Source of the DNA: Pseudomonadota bacterium
GTDB taxonomy: Bacteria > Pseudomonadota > Alphaproteobacteria > Rhizobiales > Beijerinckiaceae
Direction of reading: 5' to 3'
Assembly (NCBI GenBank): GCA_023423995.1
Contig: JAFAEL010000069.1
Coordinates: 1 to 27,919, forward strand
DNA length: 27,919 nucleotides
Made by a program: the position numbers and the translations under genes. Each line of letters starts with the position of its first letter. Positions within the stretch are counted from its first letter, which is position 1. Shown piece by piece: positions 7,946 through 14,172 of the stretch. Under the pieces are notes generated by a model, which was not told where the DNA came from, ran no database searches, and saw only the letters and a list, made by a program, of their open reading frames with translations.

Positions 7946-8748
7946 CAGGCCGCAGCCGCTTCCGCGTGAGGGGCAGCGAGCGTCAGCCTGGCCTGCCGCG
8001 GCGTCAGCGCCGTCCAGCGGATCAGCTCGAATTCGCCGTCGTAGGTCTCGGCGAGAGCGGTGCAGCTCTCAACCCAGTCGCCGCAATTCATGTAGCGGAT
8101 GCCGAGGTGGTCGTGGATGACGGCGTGGTGGATGTGCCCGCAGATGATGCCGTCGACGCCGTGCCGCCTGGCCTCGTTCACGAGGGCCGCCTCGTAATCG
8201 CCGATGAAGCTGACGGCGTTCTTGACCTTCAGCTTCGCCCATTGCGAGAGCGACCAGTAGGTCAGGCCGAGATGCCGGCGGGCGAGGTTGATGTAGCTGG
8301 AGACCAGGAGCGCCGCCTCGTACGCCCAGTCGCCGAGGAGCGCGAGCCACCGCGCATGCCGCACGACGACATCGAAGTCGTCGCCGTGCACCACGAGATA
8401 GCGCCGGCCGTCGGCTGCGACGTGAATGGCCCGTGACACCACTTCGACGCCGCCGAAATGGGTGCCGAGATAATCCTTCAGGAATTCGTCGTGGTTGCCC
8501 GGAATGTAGATCAGCCGGACATGTTTGCGGACCTTCCGCAGCAGCTTCTGGACGACGTCATTATGCTCCTGCGGCCAGAACCAGCTCTGCTTGAGGCGCC
8601 AGGCATCCACGATGTCGCCCACGAGATAGATCGTGTCGCTCTCGACCTCGCGCAGGAAGTCGAGGAGGAGGGCGCTCTGACAGCCTCGGGTTCCGAGATG
8701 GACGTCCGAGATGAAGACAGCGCGGTAGCGGCGGTTCTGAGCCTGCAC
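7945..8748 (-). CDS. LpxH-like metallophosphoesterase (UDP-2,3-diacylglucosamine diphosphatase family)
   Basis: 267 residues with the full calcineurin-type dinuclear metal motif set: DVHLG (15-19), GDIVD (44-48), GNHDE (84-88), HGDD (121-124) and GHIHH (204-208). In LpxH these residues bind two Mn ions and cleave the pyrophosphate of UDP-2,3-diacylglucosamine to lipid X in lipid A synthesis. Most alphaproteobacteria use the unrelated LpxI for that step, and this gene lies far from any visible lpxA/lpxB, so it may act on another UDP- or CDP-linked lipid. The segment 150-185 (SSYINLARRHLGLTYWSLSQ) is amphipathic and could sit on the membrane. It is the first gene of a coupled pair with the GT4 glycosyltransferase. 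The family call is firm and the substrate is not. Confidence 0.9.
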   Translation of the reverse strand: MQAQNRRYRAVFISDVHLGTRGCQSALLLDFLREVESDTIYLVGDIVDAWRLKQSWFWPQEHNDVVQKLLRKVRKHVRLIYIPGNHDEFLKDYLGTHFGGVEVVSRAIHVAADGRRYLVVHGDDFDVVVRHARWLALLGDWAYEAALLVSSYINLARRHLGLTYWSLSQWAKLKVKNAVSFIGDYEAALVNEARRHGVDGIICGHIHHAVIHDHLGIRYMNCGDWVESCTALAETYDGEFELIRWTALTPRQARLTLAAPHAEAAAA

Positions 8749-8784
8749 GTCCCACCCTGAGATTCGGGTTCGGTTCCTCCCTCA

Positions 8785-8813
8785 TGTCAAATCGCGATTG
8801 CAGGGATGTGACA
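8785..8813. promoter_or_regulatory. Candidate operator: nested inverted repeats between divergent genes
   Basis: The 129-bp gap between the LpxH-like gene and the peroxidase-related gene contains a perfect 10-bp palindrome AATCGCGATT (8790-8799) flanked by TGTCA (8785-8789) and TGACA (8809-8813). Placement between divergent starts fits a regulator site, but I recognise no known operator consensus. Confidence 0.22.
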
Positions 8814-8877
8814 CCCCCTCAGCGGTCGCGGCGCCGAGCGGCGTCGTCTATCCTCTCCGGCAGACAGGGAGGCCGGG

Positions 8878-9531
8878 ATGGCGAAGGAAAAGCCGCAGCG
8901 CGAGCATCAGGACCGTGGCGCGAAGGAGGGGAGGAAGCCCGAGATGGGCGAGCGGCCGGCCCGGCAGGTGGACGATCGCCCGATGGCGCTCGACCTTCCC
9001 CGCGGCGAGCTCTCGCCCGAGATGGAAGGCTACTTCGCCAAGTGCGACGAAAAGATCGGCTTCGTGCCGAACGTGCTTGCCTCCTACGCGCATGACAACG
9101 CGAAGCTCGAAGCCTTCGCGGCCATGTACAACGACCTGATGTTGGCGCCGTCCGGGCTGTCCAAGCTCGAGCGCGAGATGATCGCCGTCGCGGTCTCGAG
9201 CCAGAACCGCTGCTATTACTGCCTCACGGCGCATGGAGCCGCGGTCCGCCAGCTCTCGGGCGATCCGGTTCTGGGTGAGCTCATGGTCATGAACTACCGG
9301 GCGGCGGACCTCTCGTCTCGGCACCGGGCGATGCTGGATTTCGCCGTGAAGCTGACCGACACGCCATGGGCGATCGAGGAGGCGGACCGGGCGGCCTTGC
9401 GGTCATCCGGCTTCGGCGAGCGCGACATCTGGGACATCGGCGCGGTCGCCGCATTCTTCAACATGTCGAACCGCATGGCATCCGCGGTCGATATGCGGCC
9501 GAACCCCGAGTACCACGGACAGGCCCGCTGA
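8878..9531 (+). CDS. Peroxidase-related enzyme, AhpD/carboxymuconolactone decarboxylase-like
   Basis: 217 residues. RCYYCLTAHG contains the AhpD-type redox motif CxxCxxxH (Cys112, Cys115, His119), preceded by KLEREMIAVAVSSQN with the conserved Glu of the proton relay. This is the 'peroxidase-related enzyme' branch of the CMD-like fold, normally all-helical, oligomeric and cytoplasmic, and proposed to reduce peroxides through the Cys pair; the in vivo reductant is unknown. Closely related proteins are about 180-190 residues long; this one has a charged N-terminal extension of about 35 residues. The ATG at 8878 has a strong AGGGAGG 5 bases upstream. A second in-frame ATG at 8944 is also preceded by a purine-rich GGAGGGGAGG run and would remove much of the extension. 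Downstream there are 81 bp to the next gene. Confidence 0.85.
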   Translation: MAKEKPQREHQDRGAKEGRKPEMGERPARQVDDRPMALDLPRGELSPEMEGYFAKCDEKIGFVPNVLASYAHDNAKLEAFAAMYNDLMLAPSGLSKLEREMIAVAVSSQNRCYYCLTAHGAAVRQLSGDPVLGELMVMNYRAADLSSRHRAMLDFAVKLTDTPWAIEEADRAALRSSGFGERDIWDIGAVAAFFNMSNRMASAVDMRPNPEYHGQAR

Positions 9532-9561
9532 CGGCCGTAAATCACAATACGACGGCGATAT

Positions 9562-9589
9562 TTGATTTTGCTTCCGAGGTCCCTATGTG
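9562..9589 (+). promoter_or_regulatory. Possible sigma-70 type promoter for the NitT/TauT-type binding protein
   Basis: TTGATT (9562-9567), a 16-base spacer and TATGTG (9584-9589) lie in an AT-rich patch within otherwise GC-rich DNA, about 24 bases before the ATG at 9613. Both hexamers are imperfect matches. Confidence 0.35.
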
Positions 9590-9612
9590 AATTCCGAATT
9601 CAGGGATCTTCC

Positions 9613-10620
9613 ATGTTCAAGAGCTTTCTCGCGGGGGCCGCCGGCGCCGCGCTCGCCGTCTCTGCCGCTTCCGCCCAGACCGCCCCCGCGCGGGTCGGCG
9701 TAATTCCCATCGTGGGTGCCGCCCCGATCTTCGTGGCGAACGGGCAAGGGTGGGCCAAGGAGGCCGGCCTCGACCTGAAGTTCACGGTTTTCGAGTCCGG
9801 GCCGAACATGATCCAGGCGCTCGCCTCGGGCACGATCGACATCTACGTGGCGGGCGTCATGCCGCTCGCCGTGGCGCGCGCGAAGGGGATCGAATCGAAG
9901 GTCGTCACCGCGACGGCGGTCGAGGAAATGGTTTTCGTCGCCGGGCCGAAGCTCGCCCCATATTTCAAGGAGGGCGTCGCGCCTGCGCAGGCCCTGAAGG
10001 ATTACCGGGCGAAGGAAGGAAAGCCGGCGCGGCTGGCCGCCCAGCCCCCGGGATCCGTCCCGAACACCACCTTGCAGCACTGGCTATGGCAGGTCGCCAA
10101 GGCCGACAAGGCCGATGCCGAGATCGTTTCGATGGGCATCGACGCCACGCAGCAGGCTGTGCTCGTCGGCGCGGTCGAGGGCGCGGCCATCCGCGAGCCG
10201 GCGCTGACCATCGTCCAGCGCCGCAATCCCAACATCAAGCTCGTCGCGACCGGGGGGCAGATGTTCCCGTCTCAGCCCGGCACGGTCGTGGCCGTGACCC
10301 CTGCCTTTGCCAAGGCCCATCCCGAGAAGGTCCAGGGACTGGTGGACGCTCTCGTGAAGGCGGAGAAGCTGCTCAAGGACAAGCCGGACGAGGCGGCTCC
10401 CTTCGTCGAGGCGGCGCTCGGAAAAGGCATCGTCGATCTTGCGACGATCAGGAAGGCGCTGACCTCGCCGGCCTCCCGCTTCGTGACCGACCCGCGCGTC
10501 ATCGTGGACGCCACGGCCAAGATGCAGGATTATCAGGTCTCGATCGGCACGCTCGACAAGGCCGTGCCGCTGGATGGCCTGTTCGATCCGAGCTTCTTCG
10601 AGAAGTCGGCCGCCAAGTAG
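9613..10620 (+). CDS. NitT/TauT-type ABC transporter substrate-binding protein (orphan)
   Basis: 335 residues from the ATG at 9613, with AGGGA about 7 bases upstream. Residues 1-22 are a Sec signal peptide ending ASAQT. The mature part has RVGVIPIVGAAPIFVANGQG, WAKEAGLDLKFTVFESGPNM, QALASGTIDIYVAGVMPLAV and AQPPGSVPNTTLQHWL, the pattern of SsuA/TauA/NMT1-type binding proteins that capture sulfonates, nitrate, aromatic acids or pyrimidine precursors in the periplasm. The ligand cannot be assigned. No permease or ATPase gene is adjacent: the next gene is convergent and the previous one is an AhpD-like protein. It must therefore share a transporter encoded elsewhere, or act as a sensor component. 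An in-frame upstream start at 9562 would place 17 extra residues before the signal peptide and is unlikely. Confidence 0.87.
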   Translation: MFKSFLAGAAGAALAVSAASAQTAPARVGVIPIVGAAPIFVANGQGWAKEAGLDLKFTVFESGPNMIQALASGTIDIYVAGVMPLAVARAKGIESKVVTATAVEEMVFVAGPKLAPYFKEGVAPAQALKDYRAKEGKPARLAAQPPGSVPNTTLQHWLWQVAKADKADAEIVSMGIDATQQAVLVGAVEGAAIREPALTIVQRRNPNIKLVATGGQMFPSQPGTVVAVTPAFAKAHPEKVQGLVDALVKAEKLLKDKPDEAAPFVEAALGKGIVDLATIRKALTSPASRFVTDPRVIVDATAKMQDYQVSIGTLDKAVPLDGLFDPSFFEKSAAK

Positions 10621-10636
10621 GCGCGGTCGTGCAAGC

Positions 10637-10658
10637 GGCCGGATCAGCCTGTCCGGCC
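10637..10658. terminator. Inverted repeat between convergent genes, possible bidirectional terminator
   Basis: GGCCGGA (10637-10643) and TCCGGCC (10652-10658) form a perfect 7-bp stem with an 8-base loop, in the 46-bp gap between the converging stops at 10620 and 10667. No T tract follows on either strand, so it is only a candidate terminator. Confidence 0.35.
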
Positions 10659-10666
10659 CGCCCGTC

Positions 10667-11515
10667 TTACGCCCGAAGGTGGCTGAGGAGGCCCGCGCTG
10701 ACGGCGAGGCGTTCTTCGTGCTGCACCCAGTGACTCGCGTCCGGGAACCACGTGATCGCGCCGGCATCGCACATCGCGAGGCTCGCCTCCGCGAGACCTG
10801 ACGCGAGCGCCCCATCCCGCTTGCCCCAGAAGATGCGGGTCGGCGCGCGGACGCGGCCGACGGGCGGCGTCTTCCGCTGCACGAGGGCACGGTACCAGTT
10901 CAGCATCGCGGTGATCGCGCCAGGTTGGGACCAAGCCTCGCGATAGCGGTCCAGATCCTCGTCCGAGAACGTGCCGCGCCTGCTCGTCGCCGCCAGGGCG
11001 CGGCGCAACGCGCGATAATCGCCTGCCTCGAGCAGCCGCTCGGCCAGGCCGGGCATCTGGAAGAGGGCGACATAGTAGCTGCGCAGGAGTTGCGTCGGAT
11101 GGCGCCGGATGAACGGCCAGACGACGTCAGGATGCGGCGCATTCGCGATCGCGAGGCGGTCGATGCGCTGCGGATGCGCTGCCGCAACCCACCAGGCGAC
11201 GATGCCGCCCCAATCGTGTCCCACCAGATGGAAACGCTCGCGCCCAAAGGTATCCGCGAGGCCGATCACGTCCGCCCCGAGGATCGGCAGGCGATACGCC
11301 CCGGTCCCCGCCGGCTTGTCGCTTCTCGCATAGCCGCGCTGGTCGGGAACGGCTACGCGAAAACCCGCTTCCGCCAGCGGCCCGACCTGATGGCGCCAGC
11401 CATAGGAGAACTCCGGGAAACCGTGCAGCAGGATGACGAGCGGTCCATCCTTGGGTCCGGCCTCGACCAAGTGGAGGTCGAGGCCGTTCACCCGATGGAT
11501 CCGCCCGCTATCCAT
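10667..11515 (-). CDS. Alpha/beta-fold hydrolase, epoxide hydrolase-like
   Basis: 282 residues. The oxyanion motif HGFPE (31-35), nucleophile Asp101 in GHDWGG, acid Asp234 in WGKRDGALASG and base His262 in DASHWVQHE form the Asp-Asp-His triad of soluble epoxide hydrolases and haloalkane dehalogenases. Cap-domain tyrosines in LRSYYVALF (Tyr147/148) and MLNWYRALV (Tyr208) match the pair that polarises the epoxide ring, which favours epoxide hydrolase over dehalogenase. It should open an epoxide to a diol; the substrate is unknown. No signal peptide is seen. The ATG overlaps the pheA stop by one base (TGATG), so it is the last gene of a kdsB-pheA-hydrolase unit, although no metabolic link with those two is obvious. 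Confidence 0.88.
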   Translation of the reverse strand: MDSGRIHRVNGLDLHLVEAGPKDGPLVILLHGFPEFSYGWRHQVGPLAEAGFRVAVPDQRGYARSDKPAGTGAYRLPILGADVIGLADTFGRERFHLVGHDWGGIVAWWVAAAHPQRIDRLAIANAPHPDVVWPFIRRHPTQLLRSYYVALFQMPGLAERLLEAGDYRALRRALAATSRRGTFSDEDLDRYREAWSQPGAITAMLNWYRALVQRKTPPVGRVRAPTRIFWGKRDGALASGLAEASLAMCDAGAITWFPDASHWVQHEERLAVSAGLLSHLRA

Positions 11516-12363
11516 CAGGTGCTCGTGTCCATGCTCTTCCGGAAGGGATGCGCCGGGAAGACGCCGAGGATCCGGAATTCACGCGAGAAGAAGGCGAGTT
11601 CCTCGAGCGCGCGAGAGAGGGCCGGATCGTCCGGGTGGCCGTCGACCTCGGCGTAGAATTGGGTAGCCGTGAACTGGCCCTCGACCATGTAGGATTCGAG
11701 CTTGGTCATGTTGACGCCGTTGGTCGCAAAGCCACCGAGGGCCTTGTAGAGGGCCGCCGGCAGGTTGCGCACCCGGAAGACGAAGCTCGTGACGGTCGGG
11801 CCGTTTCCGGCCGGCGCCCAGCGCTCCTCCTTCGAGAGGACAATGAACCGCGTCGTGTTCGAGGCCTCGTCCTCGACATCCTCGGCCAGGACGTTCAGGC
11901 CATAGATCTTGGCCGCCATGCGGGGCGCCAGCGAGGCGCGCGTGCGATCTCCTGCCTGCGCGACCTCGCGGGCGGAGCCTGCGGTGTCGCCCGCCACGAT
12001 GGGTTTGAGGCCGAGCCGGCGGATGATCTTGCGGCACTGCCCGAGCGCGTGGATGTGGCTGTGAACCGTCTTCAGCTCCTCCGCAGCCACGCCCGGCAGC
12101 GCCATCAGGTCGAAGTGGATCGGCAGGAAGTGTTCGCCGACGATGTGGAGCCCGGAGGTCGGCAGAAGATGGTGGATGTCCGCCACGCGTCCGGCGATCG
12201 AGTTCTCGATCGGGATCATGGCGAGTTCTGCCTCGCCCTCGTTCACGGCCGCAAAAGCGTCCTCGAAGGTCGCGCAGGGAAGGGGCTCGTGGTCGGGCCG
12301 GGCCTGGGAGCAGGCCGTATGCGAGTTCGCGCCGGGCTCGCCCTGGAAGGATATCTTTGCCAT
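11515..12363 (-). CDS. pheA: Prephenate dehydratase
   Basis: 282 residues, a monofunctional enzyme without the chorismate mutase domain. SFQGEPGANSHTACSQ (5-20) and PIENSIAGRVADIHHLL (51-67) are the catalytic-domain starts and TTRFIVL (170-176) contains the essential Thr-Arg-Phe. The C-terminal ACT regulatory domain (about 192-270) carries LESYMVEGQFTATQFYAEV; ESYM takes the place of the ESRP motif of E. coli PheA, as I recall for other alphaproteobacteria. It converts prephenate to phenylpyruvate, committing it to phenylalanine, with probable allosteric control by phenylalanine. A GTG at 12366 is in frame, but the ATG at 12363 shares one base with the kdsB stop (TGATG), and I prefer that start. 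Its own stop overlaps the downstream hydrolase start in the same way. Confidence 0.94.
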   Translation of the reverse strand: MAKISFQGEPGANSHTACSQARPDHEPLPCATFEDAFAAVNEGEAELAMIPIENSIAGRVADIHHLLPTSGLHIVGEHFLPIHFDLMALPGVAAEELKTVHSHIHALGQCRKIIRRLGLKPIVAGDTAGSAREVAQAGDRTRASLAPRMAAKIYGLNVLAEDVEDEASNTTRFIVLSKEERWAPAGNGPTVTSFVFRVRNLPAALYKALGGFATNGVNMTKLESYMVEGQFTATQFYAEVDGHPDDPALSRALEELAFFSREFRILGVFPAHPFRKSMDTST

Positions 12364-13106
12364 CACCGTAAAGTCCTGCCGGACAGAAACGCCCGGGCCC
12401 GCTCAAGATCGTCCGGCGTATCAACGCCGAGCGGCACCGTGTCGACGATCGTCGCATCGATCCGCATACCGGCTTCCAGAGCCCGGAGTTGTTCCAGCTT
12501 CTCGCGCTGCTCGAGCCCGGAGGGAGGTAGCGTCACGAAGCGCTGAAGCGAGCGCCGGCGATACGCATAGAGGCCGATGTGGTGGAGGAGCGGCCCGTCG
12601 CCCCAAGGTGCCGTGGCGCGTGTGAAATAGAGCGCGCGCAGTCGGCCGGTCGCCACCTCGCTGCCCACCAGCTTCACGACTGAGGAGGCCGTCCTCTCTT
12701 CGTCACGCGTGATCACCACCGCAAGCGTCGCGATATCGACCTCCGGGTCGGCGAGCGGGGCGATGCAGGCCGCGATGATGCCGGGATCGATGGTGGGCAG
12801 GTCGCCCTGCACGTTGACGATCAGGTCGTGGCGTCCTTCCGGATCGACCATCTCGACCGCTTCCCAGATCCGGTCCGAGCCGGAGGCATGGTCGGGACGG
12901 GTCGCGACAGCCCGGCCGCCTGCGGCACGTACGGCGTCCAGGATCTCGGGCGCGTCGGCTGCGACGACGACGGGGCCGATGCCCGATTCCATCGCACGTC
13001 GCCAGACATGGACGATCATCGGTTCGCCCGCTATTTCGGCGAGCGGCTTCCCGGGCAGGCGCGTGGCGCTCATGCGCGCCGGTATGAGGACGAGCGGGTC
13101 TGACAC
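12363..13106 (-). CDS. kdsB: 3-deoxy-manno-octulosonate cytidylyltransferase (CMP-Kdo synthetase)
   Basis: 247 residues, normal length. [20 protein letters not shown] at the N-terminus is the CTP-binding signature, followed by [33 protein letters not shown] with the metal-binding Asp, [20 protein letters not shown] and [19 protein letters not shown]. The enzyme activates Kdo with CTP to CMP-Kdo for lipopolysaccharide inner-core assembly in the cytoplasm. It is the first gene of the minus-strand unit kdsB-pheA-epoxide hydrolase, and its stop overlaps the pheA start by one base. Upstream, 169 bp separate it from the divergent cytochrome c gene, a kdsB/cytochrome c/pheA neighbourhood I recall from other Hyphomicrobiales. 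Confidence 0.95.
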   Translation of the reverse strand: MSDPLVLIPARMSATRLPGKPLAEIAGEPMIVHVWRRAMESGIGPVVVAADAPEILDAVRAAGGRAVATRPDHASGSDRIWEAVEMVDPEGRHDLIVNVQGDLPTIDPGIIAACIAPLADPEVDIATLAVVITRDEERTASSVVKLVGSEVATGRLRALYFTRATAPWGDGPLLHHIGLYAYRRRSLQRFVTLPPSGLEQREKLEQLRALEAGMRIDATIVDTVPLGVDTPDDLERARAFLSGRTLR

Positions 13107-13275
13107 GGCAGGTGCTTGGAAAGTCGCCGGGCTGTAACAGCCGCGCGCAGCGTTGTCATCCGAGCGCTGCGACCACGCGCGTAGTCTGGAACCGTTGTCA
13201 ATCCGGCGGAAATGCGGCTAAGCAACCGGCGCCGCGGGCTTGGCGTTCCGTCGAGGCAGGAGTGCGAACGTAGAC

Positions 13276-14088
13276 ATGGCTATGGATTCGGTGGGCGGAA
13301 CCCACGGCGGCGGCCGGGACCCGCTGCTCGGCAACAAGATCGCGGGTGCGGTCCTCGGGGCACTTCTGCTCGCCATGGGCCTGAACATCTTCTCGGAGAT
13401 CCTCTACACGCCGAAGAAGCCGGCGGTGCCGGGCTACGACCTTCCCGCCCCCGAAGCCGGTGCTTCGGCCGGGGGGAGCGACCAGCAGGCCCAGGCCGAG
13501 CCGCTTCCGGTGCGTCTCGCCAGCGCCGATCCCGCAAAGGGCCAGGCTTCCGCCAAGAAGTGCCTCGCCTGCCACGTTCTCGAGAAGGGCGGCCCGAACA
13601 AGATCGGCCCGGGCCTCTACGGCGTGATCGGCCACCCGAAGGGCGGCCACGAAGGGTTCAACTACTCCGCCGCCCTGAAGGCGAAGGGCGGAGAGTGGAC
13701 CTTCGACGATCTCGACCACTTCCTGGCCAGCCCGAAGGGCTTCGTCCCCGGCACCATCATGGCATTCGCCGGCATCTCGAACCCGAAGGAGCGGGCCGAC
13801 CTGATCCGCTACCTGCAGACGCTCTCCGACAGCCCGGTTCCCCTGCCGGCGGTCGAGGCCGCTCCGGCCGCGGAGCCTGCCGCGGCGCCCGGCCCGTCGC
13901 AGACCCAGCAGCAGCCCACGCCTTCGATGCCGGGCCAGCGCGCCGAGCCGGCGCCCGCGCCGCTGCAAGCCAGCCCGCAACCGGCCGAGACCCAAACCCA
14001 GCCTGGCGCGCAGCAGCAGCCGTCTCCGACACAGCCGGCGGACCCGGCACAGGTGACGCCGCCCCAGACGGAGCAGAAGCCCCAGTGA
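13276..14088 (+). CDS. Membrane-anchored monoheme cytochrome c, CycM-like, with low-complexity tail
   Basis: 270 residues. One N-terminal uncleaved membrane helix (about 21-39) anchors a periplasmic class I cytochrome c domain (about 82-188): KKCLACHV holds the CxxCH heme site (Cys96, Cys99, His100), KIGPGLYGVIG is the conserved loop after it, and GTIMAFAGI provides Met162 as the axial ligand. The architecture matches Bradyrhizobium CycM, which passes electrons from the bc1 complex to the aa3 oxidase. Unusually, about 80 residues follow the heme domain (190-270) that are nearly all Pro, Gln, Ala, Thr, Ser and Glu. A purine run AGGAG lies at 13256-13260, rather far from the ATG at 13276; an ATG at 13282 is an alternative. 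A strong terminator follows 8 bp after the stop. Confidence 0.9.
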   Translation: MAMDSVGGTHGGGRDPLLGNKIAGAVLGALLLAMGLNIFSEILYTPKKPAVPGYDLPAPEAGASAGGSDQQAQAEPLPVRLASADPAKGQASAKKCLACHVLEKGGPNKIGPGLYGVIGHPKGGHEGFNYSAALKAKGGEWTFDDLDHFLASPKGFVPGTIMAFAGISNPKERADLIRYLQTLSDSPVPLPAVEAAPAAEPAAAPGPSQTQQQPTPSMPGQRAEPAPAPLQASPQPAETQTQPGAQQQPSPTQPADPAQVTPPQTEQKPQ

Positions 14089-14095
14089 TAGAGAC

Positions 14096-14125
14096 AGGCC
14101 CGCGACCTCCGTCGCGGGCCTTTTT
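14096..14125 (+). terminator. Strong intrinsic terminator after the cytochrome c gene
   Basis: A perfect 11-bp stem runs from 14096-14106 to 14111-14121 around the loop CTCC, with G/C pairs at nearly every position, followed immediately by TTTTTC. It separates the cytochrome c gene from the yej operon. Confidence 0.92.
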
Positions 14126-14172
14126 CGTTCCCTGATCTCAAACCCGACACATTCCTGCGGCCGGGTCTGACC

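Noticed and set aside
13196..13224. TTGTCA-N16-GCTAAG as a promoter for the cytochrome c gene
   Set aside because: The -10 element is a poor match and similar pairs occur by chance; there is no further support.
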